DNA from: Promicromonospora umidemergens
Lineage (GTDB): Bacteria; Actinomycetota; Actinomycetes; Actinomycetales; Cellulomonadaceae
DNA: 64,000 bases
Direction of reading: 5' to 3'
NCBI RefSeq assembly: GCF_024171995.1
Contig: NZ_JAMTCT010000002.1
Location: 467,357 to 531,356, forward strand
Shown: positions 34,309-43,789 of the stretch, one piece after another
Numbering within the stretch: position 1 is the first letter of the stretch
How the letters are laid out: each line of letters starts with the position of its first letter
Program-made: the position numbers and the translations under genes
The notes under the pieces: model-generated
Told to the model about the DNA's origin: nothing
Seen by the model: only the letters and a program-made list of their open reading frames with translations
The model's database searches: none

Positions 34309-35481
34309 TCAGCGCACCGGCAGCACGGGTGGCGCCCAGCTCGCGAACCGCTCCATGGCACCGAGCATGGCGCCCGACGGGAGCGTGCGCAGGAACGCGT
34401 TGCGCATGCCGACGAGCGCAGGGTTGGCCAGCTGCTCGCCGAACCGCGCGCTCGCCCAGGCGGAGCGCAGCACCCCGGCGGTCCGGGGACGCCGCACGCG
34501 GTCGTAGTCGGCGAGGCCCTCGACCACCGAGGCGGGGCCGGAGACCGACGCCGCGAGCACCACGGCGTCCTCGATCCCCTGGCCTCCGCCCTGGCCCACG
34601 TTCGGCGGCATCGCGTGCGCCGCGTCGCCCACCAGGGCGACCCGGCCTCGCGTCATGCGCGGGATCGGCTTCGGAAAGCCGTAGAGGTCGAGCTGCAGCA
34701 GCCGCTCCGGCGGTGTGGCGGCCAGGACCTGCGGAATGGGGTCGTGCCAGCCCGCGAAGGCTGTCCTGGCGGCGTCCAGGTCTTCGACCGGGTCGCCCGT
34801 CGGCCGACCCGGCGGGCCCACCTGTGTCGCGTACCAGTAGAGCTGTTCGTCGGCCAGAGCGATCAGGCCGAACTCGCCGCCAGGCCCCCACGTCTGGGAC
34901 ATCTCCGTGATCCCGGGGTTGTCGAGCACGGCGAGCCAGGTCGTCGACCCCACGTACGTGGGTTCAGTCGCGCCCGGGGCGACGGCGGCGCGCAGGTTCG
35001 ACCGGACGCCGTCGGCGGCGACCACCAGGTCCGCGCTCAGCGTGGATCCGTCCTCGAGAGTGACGGTGGCGGGTCGTGCGGCGTCGCCGGGCTCGACCGC
35101 GAGCGCCCCCGCGCCGTAGGTGACGTGGGCCTCGCCGAGGGCGTCCAGGAGGGCCTCTTGGAGGCGGGGCCGGTGGAAGGCGATGGCGATGGTGCCGAGC
35201 CGTGCGGCGATCTGCTCGGCCGACAGGTGGACCAGCGCCCGGCCCGAGCCGTCGCGGAGCATACCTGGGGAGATCGGCCGGCCCGCCGGCCGCACCGTGC
35301 CGCCCACCCCTGCCGCGTCCAGGCCGCGCAGCGCGTTCGCCATCAGCACGATGCCTGCACCCGTGGTGCGCGGCTCGGGCGAACGTTCGAGCACCCGGAC
35401 GTCCCAGCCGCAGCGCAGGAGCGCGTTCGCCGTGGTCAGCCCCGCGATCCCCGCTCCGACGACTATCGCACTCCTGGTCAT
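34309..35481 (-). CDS. FAD-dependent monooxygenase
   Basis: A 390-residue class A flavoprotein monooxygenase (PHBH fold). It has the 'IVVGAGIAGLTTANALLRCG' dinucleotide motif, the 'DLVVAADGVRSNLRAAV' DG motif (FAD/NADPH), and the 'GRVALVGDAAHAMPPNVGQG' GD motif, in the right order. Relatives hydroxylate aromatics or antibiotics such as tetracyclines and rifamycins. The start at 35481 encodes MTRSAIVVGAG; upstream codons are not conserved-looking. It is divergent from a TetR gene with a perfect 14-bp palindrome between them, so it is probably induced by its substrate. Confidence 0.9.
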   Translation of the reverse strand: MTRSAIVVGAGIAGLTTANALLRCGWDVRVLERSPEPRTTGAGIVLMANALRGLDAAGVGGTVRPAGRPISPGMLRDGSGRALVHLSAEQIAARLGTIAIAFHRPRLQEALLDALGEAHVTYGAGALAVEPGDAARPATVTLEDGSTLSADLVVAADGVRSNLRAAVAPGATEPTYVGSTTWLAVLDNPGITEMSQTWGPGGEFGLIALADEQLYWYATQVGPPGRPTGDPVEDLDAARTAFAGWHDPIPQVLAATPPERLLQLDLYGFPKPIPRMTRGRVALVGDAAHAMPPNVGQGGGQGIEDAVVLAASVSGPASVVEGLADYDRVRRPRTAGVLRSAWASARFGEQLANPALVGMRNAFLRTLPSGAMLGAMERFASWAPPVLPVR

Positions 35482-35511
35482 CAAGCCTCCCTGGCGACTG
35501 TTCGCGACACC

Positions 35512-35525
35512 ACTACGTACGTAGT
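35512..35525. promoter_or_regulatory. TetR operator (14-bp palindrome)
   Basis: ACTACGT followed directly by ACGTAGT, a perfect palindrome, lies between the divergent monooxygenase and TetR genes, 30 bp from the monooxygenase start. Confidence 0.65.
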
Positions 35526-35551
35526 AGTACACATGGTGCCATACTCGAGAG

Positions 35552-36274
35552 GTGCCCCGTACCAACCCGGCCCGACGCCGCGCCCTGACCGACGCCGCCA
35601 TCTCCCTGCTCGCGTCCGACGGTGTGCACGGGCTCACCCACCGTTCCGCCGAACGCGCGGCGGGGCTCCCTGCGGGCACCGCCTCCAACTACTTCCGCAA
35701 CCGCGAGGAGCTGCTGGTCGCGGCGGCCGAGCGAATCCTCGAGCTCCACCTCGAGGAGATGGACCGCGTCAACACCGACGCCGTCCGCGAGGGCACCGAC
35801 CGGGCGCCGGACCTCGCCGAGCTGATCGGGATCTCGCTCGAGACCGCGTCGTCGTCCCTGCGCGACCGGTACCTGGCGATCTTCGAGCTGGTGCTCGAGT
35901 CGCGGCGCCGTCCAGCGCTCGCCACGGCCATGTCCCGCCTCGCCGGCGGTGCCGCCGCCTTCACCGGCGACCAGCACACCCTGCTGGGCCTCGACCTGCC
36001 GCCACGGGCGGCCCCGATGCTCATCACGCTCTACGGTGCCGCGTTGTTCGCCCTCGTCACCTCCCCCAGCGACACCGGCGTCCCGTCGGCGCACGAGCTC
36101 GCGCGGGCCCTCGTCGCAGGCACGCTCGCCACCACCGCGGACGACGAGCGAGGCACCGGCCCGCGCACCGACCTCGGCCCGGACGAACGCGGCACCGGCC
36201 CCGGCCCCGGCCCCGGCCCCGGCCCCGACGAGCGCAAGGCCGACAGCAGCGGCGGTGACAGCCCCGCCGTGTGA
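35552..36274 (+). CDS. TetR family regulator with Gly-Pro tail
   Basis: A 240-residue TetR regulator. The helix-turn-helix is 'LTHRSAERAAGLPAGTASNY' (residues 26-45). The ligand domain runs to about residue 195. The last ~45 residues are unusual: low-complexity, with 'GPGPGPGPGP' from a repeated GGCCCC DNA unit and Asp/Glu-Arg repeats. This tail is probably disordered and may vary in length between strains. The GTG start is preceded by GAGAGG only 2 nt away, so translation may be leaderless. The likely target is the divergent monooxygenase. Confidence 0.85.
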   Translation: MPRTNPARRRALTDAAISLLASDGVHGLTHRSAERAAGLPAGTASNYFRNREELLVAAAERILELHLEEMDRVNTDAVREGTDRAPDLAELIGISLETASSSLRDRYLAIFELVLESRRRPALATAMSRLAGGAAAFTGDQHTLLGLDLPPRAAPMLITLYGAALFALVTSPSDTGVPSAHELARALVAGTLATTADDERGTGPRTDLGPDERGTGPGPGPGPGPDERKADSSGGDSPAV

Positions 36275-36374
36275 ATCAGTTAAGTCCGTTGCCTGCGCCA
36301 CCGCCGGCGCCGACCGTCGAGGTACGCCCGCGCCGCGGGCGCCGTTCGACGACGCACGCATCGGAGGCCACGCC

Positions 36375-38456
36375 ATGAACCGAGCCCGAAGGCGGAGAGT
36401 CCTAGCCGCCGCAGCACTGGCCGCACTGTCTCTGGGCGCCCTCGGCATCGTGCCGGCGGCCGCCGGACCCGCCGGACCCGCCGAAGCCGACCCGGATCCC
36501 GTCACACAGGCGGCGCCCCGCGCCGTGACCGGGGAGTACGCCGACCGGTTCCTGGTGATGTACGACAAGATGCACGACCCCGCCAACGGCTACTTCTCAG
36601 CGCAGGGCATCCCCTACCACTCCGCCGAGACGCTCCTCGTGGAGGCACCGGACTACGGCCACGAGACGACGTCGGAGGCGTACAGCTTCTGGCTGTGGCT
36701 GGAAGCCTCGTACGGCCAGATCACCGGCGACTGGGAACCGTTCAACAACGCCTGGGACACGCTCGAGGCGTACATGATCCCGACCACGGAGAACCAGCCG
36801 ACCAACGGCGCGTACAACCCGGCCTCCCCGGCCACGTACGCGCCGGAGCACAACCACCCGAGCGCCTACCCCGCGCAGCTCGACTCGGGCGTCTCCGTCG
36901 GCCAGGACCCGATCGGCGCGGAGCTCCGCCAGACCTACGGCACCAGCGAGATCTACGGCATGCACTGGCTGGCCGACGTCGACAACGTGTACGGCTTCGG
37001 CGCGGCACCCGGCTCCTCCGAGCTGCTGGGCCCGGACTACGAGGGCACCTCGTACATCAACACGTTCCAGCGCGGGCCGCAGGAGTCGGTCTGGGAGACC
37101 ATCCCGCAGCCCGCCATCGACGACTTCTCCTACGGCGGCCCGAACGGGTACCTGGACCTGTTCACCGGGGACGCGAGCTATGCGCGGCAGTGGAAGTACA
37201 CCAACGCGCCCGACGCCGACGCGCGCGCCGTCGAGGCCGTGTACTGGGCCAAGCAGTTCGCCGACGAGCAGGGCGCGGGCGGCGAGATCTCCGGCACCGT
37301 CGACAAGGCGTCCAAGATGGGCGACTACCTGCGGTACTCGTTGTTCGACAAGTACTTCAAGGAGATCGGCTGCGAGTCCACTGGCTGCGCGGCGGGATCC
37401 GAGCGCAGCTCGGCGCACTACCTGATGTCCTGGTACTACGCCTGGGGCGGCGCCCTGGACACGAGCGGCCCCTGGGCCTGGCGCATCGGCTCGTCGCACG
37501 CACACTTCGGCTACCAGAACCCGCTGGCGGCCTACGCGCTGTCCACCGACGCCGACCTCGTCCCCGCCTCGCCGACCGCTCAGGACGACTGGTCGACCAG
37601 CATGGACCGGCAGCTCGAGTTCTTCCAGTGGCTGCAGTCGGCTGAGGGCGGTATCGCGGGCGGCGCCACCAACAGCGTGGACGGGTCCTACGGCTCGCAC
37701 CCGGCAGGTACTCCCACGTTCTACGACATGGCGTACGACGAGGCACCCGTCTACCACGACCCGCCGTCGAACCAGTGGTTCGGCATGCAGGGCTGGGGCG
37801 TGGAGCGGATCGCCCAGCTGTACCACCAGACGGGCGACGAGCGGGCGCAGTCCATCCTCGACAAGTGGGTGCCCTGGGTGCTCGACGAGATCACCGTGAC
37901 CGCCGACTCCTGGCAGGTACCGTCCGAGCTGTCGTGGACCGGCGCCCCGGACACCTGGGACCCGGACAGCCCCGGAGCCAACACGGGCCTGCACGTGGAC
38001 GTCATCTCGCACGGGCAGGACGTCGGCGTGGCCGGCGCCATCGCCCGCACGCTCATCTACTACGCAGCGGCCTCTGGCAACCAGCAGGCGGCCGACACGG
38101 CCAAGGCCCTGCTCGACGCGATGTGGGAGCAGGACAGCGACGAGAAGGGCATCGGCACCGTCGAGTCCCGCGCCGACTTCGGCCGGTTCGACGACGAGTA
38201 CCAGCCCGGCGGCGACGGCGTCTACGTCCCGGAGGGCTGGACCGGCACCTACCCCAACGGCGACCAGGCCTCGGCCGGCGTCTCGTTCCTGGACCTCCGG
38301 TCGTTCTACGAGGACGACCCCATGTTCCCCGAGGTCCAGGAGTACCTGGACGGCGGCGACGTCCCGCAGTTCACCTACCACCGCTTCTGGGCCCAGACGG
38401 CGGTAGCGACGGCCATGGCGGAATACGACCGCCTGCTGGGCGCCGGCGCGGAGTAG
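36375..38456 (+). CDS. Secreted GH48 cellulase without a binding module
   Basis: A 693-residue glycoside hydrolase family 48 enzyme; the family are processive reducing-end cellobiohydrolases. Residues 1-38 are a signal peptide with an Arg-rich start and an Ala cleavage region. The whole remainder is the GH48 catalytic domain, with 'APDYGHETTSEAYSFWLWLE' (its Glu is the known general acid region), 'TSEIYGMHWLADVDNVYGFG', 'YINTFQRGPQESVWETIPQP' and 'GVSFLDLRSFYEDDP'. No carbohydrate-binding module, fibronectin III or dockerin follows, whereas many actinobacterial GH48s carry CBM2. No CebR-type operator is visible upstream. GGAGG precedes the ATG. It stands alone, ended by a very long terminator hairpin. 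Confidence 0.95.
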   Translation: MNRARRRRVLAAAALAALSLGALGIVPAAAGPAGPAEADPDPVTQAAPRAVTGEYADRFLVMYDKMHDPANGYFSAQGIPYHSAETLLVEAPDYGHETTSEAYSFWLWLEASYGQITGDWEPFNNAWDTLEAYMIPTTENQPTNGAYNPASPATYAPEHNHPSAYPAQLDSGVSVGQDPIGAELRQTYGTSEIYGMHWLADVDNVYGFGAAPGSSELLGPDYEGTSYINTFQRGPQESVWETIPQPAIDDFSYGGPNGYLDLFTGDASYARQWKYTNAPDADARAVEAVYWAKQFADEQGAGGEISGTVDKASKMGDYLRYSLFDKYFKEIGCESTGCAAGSERSSAHYLMSWYYAWGGALDTSGPWAWRIGSSHAHFGYQNPLAAYALSTDADLVPASPTAQDDWSTSMDRQLEFFQWLQSAEGGIAGGATNSVDGSYGSHPAGTPTFYDMAYDEAPVYHDPPSNQWFGMQGWGVERIAQLYHQTGDERAQSILDKWVPWVLDEITVTADSWQVPSELSWTGAPDTWDPDSPGANTGLHVDVISHGQDVGVAGAIARTLIYYAAASGNQQAADTAKALLDAMWEQDSDEKGIGTVESRADFGRFDDEYQPGGDGVYVPEGWTGTYPNGDQASAGVSFLDLRSFYEDDPMFPEVQEYLDGGDVPQFTYHRFWAQTAVATAMAEYDRLLGAGAE

Positions 38457-38462
38457 ACACGT

Positions 38463-38518
38463 CTACCCAGCGATTCGGCCCGAAACCGTTGAGAGTTTCG
38501 GGCCGAATCGCTGGGTAG
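38463..38518. terminator. Perfect 23-bp stem between convergent genes
   Basis: Two perfectly complementary 23-bp arms with a 10-nt loop lie 6 bp after the GH48 stop. The arm starts CTACCCAGCGATTCGG. It separates the GH48 gene from the convergent zinc-ribbon gene and probably terminates in both directions. The stem is far longer than usual for a terminator. Confidence 0.7.
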
Positions 38519-38528
38519 GACCGGAAAC

Positions 38529-39524
38529 TCAGACCTCCGGGACCCAGAGGTCCTCGCCCGACGGCGGCGTGCCGACCGGTCCAGCGCCAACGGGTACCGG
38601 CACCGGCGCGGCCTCCGGCAGGTCGCCCAGCGCGCGCTGCGCCACGGCACCCGACGAGAAGTTCGCGTAGCACTCGGGGCAGTACCAGTCGGGCGTCGGC
38701 ACCGGGGTGTCGAACCCGCCGTACACGACGTCCGGCTCGAGCTTCATGTTGTCGTGGATGGCCTGGCCCCACACGATGCGCTTGGTGGCGCCACGCTGGC
38801 CGCACGACGGGCACGACGGACGCATCTGCGCCCGCTGCGACAGCACCGGGTGCGGGTGCAGCAGGGCGTGGCACGGTCCGCACACCAGGAACGTCTGCTC
38901 GATGAGCTCACCGAGGGGGCGCTCGCCGGTCTCGCCGGTGTGGGCACCGTCGTCGTGCGGCCGCAGCTGCATGACGTCGACGAACCGCTCGCACGACGCA
39001 CACCGCTCCTCGCGGCGCAGGTCGGCGCCCGCCACCTGCTTGTGCCCGAGCAGACGCAGGACGTGCAGGTTGGGCGACAGCTCGTCGGTCTCGCAGTTGC
39101 CGGCGTCGAGCGTGCCGGTGGCACCGTGCTTGTACTGGTGGGCGATGCCGTCGAGCACCAGGCGGGCGTGCTCCTGGGGCAGCCAGCCGGACGACCGCGC
39201 GTACGCTGCGGCGCCGTTGAAGAGGTCGTCCCACACCACTGGCTTGTCGGGGCCGAACACCTCGTCGCTGACCCAGTCCTCGCCCTGGCTGGTGCCCATG
39301 AGCTCGACCGCGGCCACGATGCCGGGTTCGGAGCCCACGACGGTGACGACCACGTCGCCGCGCTGCGGTCCGTCGGCACCACCCGGCAGTCGGTGCTCGT
39401 GGCTGCGGCTCGCGATCGCGACCGCCTCGCCCAGCCAGTCCTCGGACCAGTTGAGGTAGACGGACGGAACGAGCCACGCCGGAAGGGACGATACGTTGGG
39501 AAGCATGTCGGGTTCGCTGGTCAC
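38529..39524 (-). CDS. Zinc-ribbon / HNH-like protein of unknown function
   Basis: A 331-residue cytoplasmic protein that I do not recognise. Residues 1-165 lack known motifs. The C-terminal half holds several cysteine pairs: C-x2-C in 'EERCASCERFVDVMQ', C-x2-C-H in 'LVCGPCHALLHPHP', C-x2-C in 'RPSCPSCGQRG', and C-x2-C in 'DWYCPECYANFS'. The first two flank a ~45-residue loop in the manner of treble-clef HNH domains, although the canonical His-His is replaced. The last two could form a zinc ribbon. TATTCT 6 nt before the GTG at 39524 suggests a leaderless start. It stands alone between the GH48 terminator and the NUDIX gene. Confidence 0.6.
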   Translation of the reverse strand: MTSEPDMLPNVSSLPAWLVPSVYLNWSEDWLGEAVAIASRSHEHRLPGGADGPQRGDVVVTVVGSEPGIVAAVELMGTSQGEDWVSDEVFGPDKPVVWDDLFNGAAAYARSSGWLPQEHARLVLDGIAHQYKHGATGTLDAGNCETDELSPNLHVLRLLGHKQVAGADLRREERCASCERFVDVMQLRPHDDGAHTGETGERPLGELIEQTFLVCGPCHALLHPHPVLSQRAQMRPSCPSCGQRGATKRIVWGQAIHDNMKLEPDVVYGGFDTPVPTPDWYCPECYANFSSGAVAQRALGDLPEAAPVPVPVGAGPVGTPPSGEDLWVPEV

Positions 39525-39530
39525 GCGGGG

Positions 39531-39536
39531 AGAATA
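39531..39536 (-). promoter_or_regulatory. Leaderless -10 box for the zinc-ribbon gene
   Basis: On the minus strand TATTCT ends 6 nt before the GTG at 39524. It decides the start in favour of the GTG over the ATG six codons inside. Confidence 0.5.
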
Positions 39537-39590
39537 GCGCAGCCCGATGACGTCGCTCTAACCGCGACCGGTCACCGGGCTGCACTCCGG

Positions 39591-40229
39591 TCAGTTCTTG
39601 CGGTACTCCCACGGGCTGTCGACCGGGCGCAGCGTCTCCCAGTCGGACGCCCGGCCGATCGCCGCCGCGAGCACGCCCGCGATGGTCGCGGCGTTGTGCA
39701 GCTTGCCGGCGAGCGCGAGCGCGGCCGCCTCCTCCAGCGGCACGGGCACGACGACCATGTCAGCCTCCTCGGCCTCGCGCGTGTGCAGCTCGTCGTCCGG
39801 CACCGGCGTCAGGTCGCGGGCCAGGTAGACGCGCACCGCCTCGTTGCTGCCACCCGGCGTGGGCAGCAGGTCGAGGAGCACGTCCCAGGTGCCTGCGGTC
39901 ATGTCCGCCTCCTCGGCCAGCTCACGAGCCGCCGCGACGTGCGGGTCCTCGCCGTCCAGGTCGAGCAGGCCGGCGGGCGCCTCCCAGAGGAAGGCGCCGA
40001 CCGGGTGCCGGTACTGGCGCAGGAGCAGGACGTCACCGTCGCCGGTCAGCGCCACGACGACCACCGCGCCCGGGTGGTCCACGTACTCGCGGCGGACGAT
40101 GCCGCCGGTCTCGCCCAGGTCGACCTCGTCGGAGACCATGTCGACCACGAAGCCCTGGAACGGGACGTCCAGCCGACGCGCGGGTCGCGGGTCGATGACG
40201 TCGCCGACCTGCTCCGTGCTCATGGTCAC
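39591..40229 (-). CDS. NUDIX hydrolase (ADP-ribose pyrophosphatase type)
   Basis: A 212-residue NUDIX enzyme. The Nudix box spans '[20 protein letters not shown]' and continues 'LAEEADM', giving the REL-x-EE core that binds Mg2+. '[20 protein letters not shown]' and '[20 protein letters not shown]' match ADP-ribose pyrophosphatases, which cleave ADP-ribose to AMP and ribose 5-phosphate. The GTG start overlaps the pyrG stop (GTGA); an ATG two codons later is an alternative. Co-transcription with pyrG is common in actinobacteria. Confidence 0.9.
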   Translation of the reverse strand: MTMSTEQVGDVIDPRPARRLDVPFQGFVVDMVSDEVDLGETGGIVRREYVDHPGAVVVVALTGDGDVLLLRQYRHPVGAFLWEAPAGLLDLDGEDPHVAAARELAEEADMTAGTWDVLLDLLPTPGGSNEAVRVYLARDLTPVPDDELHTREAEEADMVVVPVPLEEAAALALAGKLHNAATIAGVLAAAIGRASDWETLRPVDSPWEYRKN

Positions 40230-41902
40230 GAGGGCTGCTTCTCGAGCGCGGCGGCGATCAGGCCCGAGAACAGCGGGTGCGCCCGCGTGGGGCGCGACTT
40301 GAACTCCGGGTGGGCCTGCGTGGACACGTAGTACGGGTGCAGGTCGGCGCGGAGCTCGACGAACTCCACGAGCGACGAGTCGGGCGACGTGCCGGAGATC
40401 AGCAGGCCCGCCTCCTCCAGCTCGCCGCGGTACGCGTTGTTCACCTCGTAGCGGTGCCGGTGCCGCTCGGACACCTTCTCGCTGCCGTACGCCTTGGCCA
40501 CCACGGAACCCGCGGTGAGCTGGGCCTGGTAGGCGCCGAGGCGCATGGTGCCGCCCATGTCGCCCTCACCCTCGACGATCGCCTTCTGCTCGGCCATGGT
40601 CGCCACGACCGGGTGGCTGCTGCTCGGGTGGAACTCGGTGGACGACGCGTCCGCCCAGCCCAGCACGTTGCGCGCGTACTCGATGACCATCGACTGCAGG
40701 CCGAGGCAGATGCCGAGGGTCGGCACGAGGTTCTCGCGCGCCCAGCGCAGCGCCCCGACCTTGCCGTCGATGCCGCGCACCCCGAAGCCGCCCGGCACGA
40801 GGATCGCGTCGACGCCCTCGAGCGATGCCTTCGCACCCTCCGGCGTCTGGCAGTCGTCCGCGGCGACCCAGCGGATGCCGACCTTCGCGTCGTTCGCGAA
40901 GCCGCCGGCACGCAGCGCCTCGGTCACGGAGAGGTAGGCGTCAGGCAGATCGATGTACTTGCCGACGAGCGCGACCTCGACGTTGTGCTCGGGCTCGTGC
41001 ACACGCTCCAGGAGGCGGCTCCAGCCGTCCCAGTCGACGTCGTGGAACGGCATGCCGAGGCGGCGCACCACGTAGGCGTCCAGGCCCTCGGAGTGGATGA
41101 CGCGCGGGATGTCGTAGATCGACGGGGCGTCGGCGCAGTTGATCACTGCCTCGTTGTCGACGTCGCACATGAGCGCGATCTTGTTCTTGATGCCCTGCGG
41201 CACCACGCGGTCGGAGCGCAGCACGATGGCGTCCGGCTGGATGCCGACGGTCCGCAGCGCGGCCACGGAGTGCTGCGTCGGCTTGGTCTTGAGCTCGCCG
41301 GACGGACCGATGTACGGCACCAGCGAGACGTGCAGGAAGAACACGTCGTCGCGGCCGAGCTCGTGCCGCACCTGGCGCGCAGCCTCGAGGAACGGCTGCG
41401 ACTCGATGTCGCCGACGGTGCCGCCGATCTCGGTGATGATCACGTCGACGGCGTCGGACGCCTGCTCGCGCATCCGGAACTTGATCTCGTCGGTGATGTG
41501 CGGGATGACCTGCACGGTGTCGCCGAGGTACTCGCCGCGGCGCTCCTTGGCGATGACGCGGGAGTACACCTGGCCGGTCGTCACGTTCGAGGAGGCGGGC
41601 AGCTCGATGTCGAGGAACCGCTCGTAGTGCCCGATGTCCAGGTCGGTCTCGGCACCGTCCTCGGTGACGAAGACCTCACCGTGCTGGAACGGGTTCATCG
41701 TGCCGGGATCCACGTTGAGATAGGGATCCAGCTTCTGCATGGTGACGCTGAGGCCACGCGAGCGGAGCAGACGGCCGAGCGATGACGCCGTCAGCCCTTT
41801 GCCGAGAGAGGACGCCACACCACCGGTGACGAAGATGTGCTTGGTCGGCGTGGAGGCGCCGGACCGCTGACGGGACTGGAGACTGCTTCGGTGTTCGACC
41901 AC
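40226..41902 (-). CDS. pyrG: CTP synthase
   Basis: A 558-residue CTP synthase (UTP + ATP + glutamine to CTP). The amidoligase domain begins '[20 protein letters not shown]' and includes '[20 protein letters not shown]'. The glutaminase domain has the nucleophile elbow '[14 protein letters not shown]' and the catalytic His/Glu in '[12 protein letters not shown]'. Nineteen residues precede the conserved start, as in other actinobacteria. The GTG at 41902 is preceded by a TAGGGT -10 box at 8 nt. It is the promoter-proximal gene of a pair with the NUDIX hydrolase. Confidence 0.96.
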   Translation of the reverse strand: MVEHRSSLQSRQRSGASTPTKHIFVTGGVASSLGKGLTASSLGRLLRSRGLSVTMQKLDPYLNVDPGTMNPFQHGEVFVTEDGAETDLDIGHYERFLDIELPASSNVTTGQVYSRVIAKERRGEYLGDTVQVIPHITDEIKFRMREQASDAVDVIITEIGGTVGDIESQPFLEAARQVRHELGRDDVFFLHVSLVPYIGPSGELKTKPTQHSVAALRTVGIQPDAIVLRSDRVVPQGIKNKIALMCDVDNEAVINCADAPSIYDIPRVIHSEGLDAYVVRRLGMPFHDVDWDGWSRLLERVHEPEHNVEVALVGKYIDLPDAYLSVTEALRAGGFANDAKVGIRWVAADDCQTPEGAKASLEGVDAILVPGGFGVRGIDGKVGALRWARENLVPTLGICLGLQSMVIEYARNVLGWADASSTEFHPSSSHPVVATMAEQKAIVEGEGDMGGTMRLGAYQAQLTAGSVVAKAYGSEKVSERHRHRYEVNNAYRGELEEAGLLISGTSPDSSLVEFVELRADLHPYYVSTQAHPEFKSRPTRAHPLFSGLIAAALEKQPS

Positions 41903-41910
41903 GGAACTCC

Positions 41911-41916
41911 ACCCTA
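41911..41916 (-). promoter_or_regulatory. -10 box for pyrG
   Basis: TAGGGT on the minus strand ends 8 nt before the pyrG GTG, giving a leaderless or near-leaderless mRNA. GGAG lies between the box and the start, so a very short leader is also possible. Confidence 0.45.
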
Positions 41917-42028
41917 TCCGAGGTACGGCGTGCTCGTGGTGTAACTCCCAGCACACCCGCCGTTCACTCGCGGATCGTCGGTTGTTCCGATCGAGTCTGC
42001 CCCCGCGGAGCCGTTCTCGCCCGCCGGA

Positions 42029-43789
42029 TCAGGCGCTCCGGGAGAACTTCCTCCGCAGCTTGCCCAGGCGGGGGCCGACGGCGGCGCGCAGACGGGGGTC
42101 GAGCAGAACGGCGATCACGAGCGTGACGAGCGCGGCCAGCAGGCCTACGGCCAGCCCGAGGCCGAGAGCGGCGGCGAAGCTGCCGCCGTCGAACTCCACC
42201 TCGCGCAGCGGCGCGGAGTCGAACCACCCGAAGGAGAGGCGCTCCGGCGCGAGCCACGCGGGCACCAGCAAGCCCGCGGCGGTCCCGGCGCCCGCGGCCA
42301 CCACGAGCACCCCGAGCGCCCGCCAGACGCCGCTCAGCGCGTCCGGGCCAAGGTGCCTGCGCACGGCCAGGAGCAGCCCCAGCCCGGCCACGATCATCCC
42401 GGCGGTGCCGACGGCACCCAGGACCGCCATGACGTCGGACCGCAGCGCGTACTCCGAGCAGGAGGGCACCGTGCAGCCCCGCCCCGGCGACCGGCCGGCG
42501 AACAGCAGCGGGACGAGGGCAGCGCCGATCGCGGACACGCCCCACCCGCTCGCGGTGGCGATGACGGCGGCCCGCCCGTGGTCGAGGGCGTACAGCGCGC
42601 GCGACAGGTGCAGGATCAGCGCGAAGCCGATCAGCCCGGGCGCCAGCCAGATGAGTCCAGTGGCCATCCCCGGAGCGTCGCCCCGCACGATGAGGTCGAA
42701 GACCCGCTCGACGAACGGCGCTGCCGCCATCAGCGCGGCGACGCCGGCAGCCGTCACGAGCAGCAGGGTGCGCGTGGTGCGTGCCACGAGAGCGCGCAGC
42801 TCGCCGAGGCGGCCGGCCGACGCGTGCTCGGCGAAGTACGGGAACGCACTGGTGGCGATCGGGAACGCGAGCACGGCGTACGGCAGGAAGTAGACCTGCT
42901 GGGCGTACAGGTAGACGGAAAGCGTGCCGTCGCCGCCAGCGGCGTTGGCGGCGCGCAGCGTCAGGAACACCGACAGCTGCTGGACGACCAGGGCTCCGAC
43001 GCCCGCGAAGGCCAGGCGCGCGGCCCGCGGCCCCTCCCCCGACGGGAACCGCAGCGTGGGCCGCAGCCGGAGCCCGGTGCGCCACACGGGCACCACGAGC
43101 GGCAGGGCAAGGAACAGCACGCCGAGCGTGGTCCCCCACGCCAGCCACCCGAGCGCCCTGGTCGTCAGCGCGGCGACGTCCTGCTGGTCGCCGTGCGCCA
43201 GCGCGCCGAAGACCGCGTAGACGACGATCACGACGAGGCTGGACACCAGGGGCGCGAACGCCGGCCAGAAGAACCGCTTGTGCGCCTGCAGGATGCCGCC
43301 CAGCACGACGGCGAGGCCGTAGAGCGGTACCTGTACGGCGAACACGCGCAGGAAGCCCGTGGCGACGTCGACGTGCACCGGGTCGGTCAGCCCGGTCAGG
43401 CTGATGATCGGGCGCGCCAGGAGCGCCATGAGCCCGGCCAGCGGCACCAGCACCACCAGCGTCCAGCCGAGCAGCGCCGAGGCGATCCTCGACGCCCGCT
43501 CCTTCGAGTCGGCCGTGCCGTCGGCGCTGGCCGTGCCGTCGGCGCCGAACGCGGCCCGGCTCAGCGGCCCGGCCAGCAGCGGCACGACGGCGCCCGCGAG
43601 CGCACCGCCGGCCGCGACCTCGAAGAGCAGGTTGGGCAGCTGGTTGGCGGAGTTGAAGACCGTCCCGACGCCGTCGGACCCGAGCCACCAGCCCTGTCCG
43701 AGCCAGCGGCCGAAGCCGACCATGCGGCTGGCGAGCGTGACGACCGTGACGAGCAGCGCGGCGCTCGCCAGGGTTCTGGCGCGGCTCAC
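42029..43789 (-). CDS. MurJ/MviN-like lipid II flippase family protein
   Basis: A 586-residue MOP-superfamily membrane protein with about 14 hydrophobic helices. It begins 'LVTVVTLASRMVGFGRWLGQ' and has the MviN-type 'FNSANQLPNLLFEVAAGGAL' helix 2 and 'VYLYAQQVYFLPYAVLAFPI' in the middle. MurJ proteins move lipid-linked peptidoglycan precursor across the membrane. Actinobacteria usually carry a separate long MurJ near the origin, so this may be a second, specialised paralogue. The GTG overlaps the stop of the MraY-like gene (GTGA), linking flippase and precursor-type enzyme. Confidence 0.85.
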   Translation of the reverse strand: MSRARTLASAALLVTVVTLASRMVGFGRWLGQGWWLGSDGVGTVFNSANQLPNLLFEVAAGGALAGAVVPLLAGPLSRAAFGADGTASADGTADSKERASRIASALLGWTLVVLVPLAGLMALLARPIISLTGLTDPVHVDVATGFLRVFAVQVPLYGLAVVLGGILQAHKRFFWPAFAPLVSSLVVIVVYAVFGALAHGDQQDVAALTTRALGWLAWGTTLGVLFLALPLVVPVWRTGLRLRPTLRFPSGEGPRAARLAFAGVGALVVQQLSVFLTLRAANAAGGDGTLSVYLYAQQVYFLPYAVLAFPIATSAFPYFAEHASAGRLGELRALVARTTRTLLLVTAAGVAALMAAAPFVERVFDLIVRGDAPGMATGLIWLAPGLIGFALILHLSRALYALDHGRAAVIATASGWGVSAIGAALVPLLFAGRSPGRGCTVPSCSEYALRSDVMAVLGAVGTAGMIVAGLGLLLAVRRHLGPDALSGVWRALGVLVVAAGAGTAAGLLVPAWLAPERLSFGWFDSAPLREVEFDGGSFAAALGLGLAVGLLAALVTLVIAVLLDPRLRAAVGPRLGKLRRKFSRSA

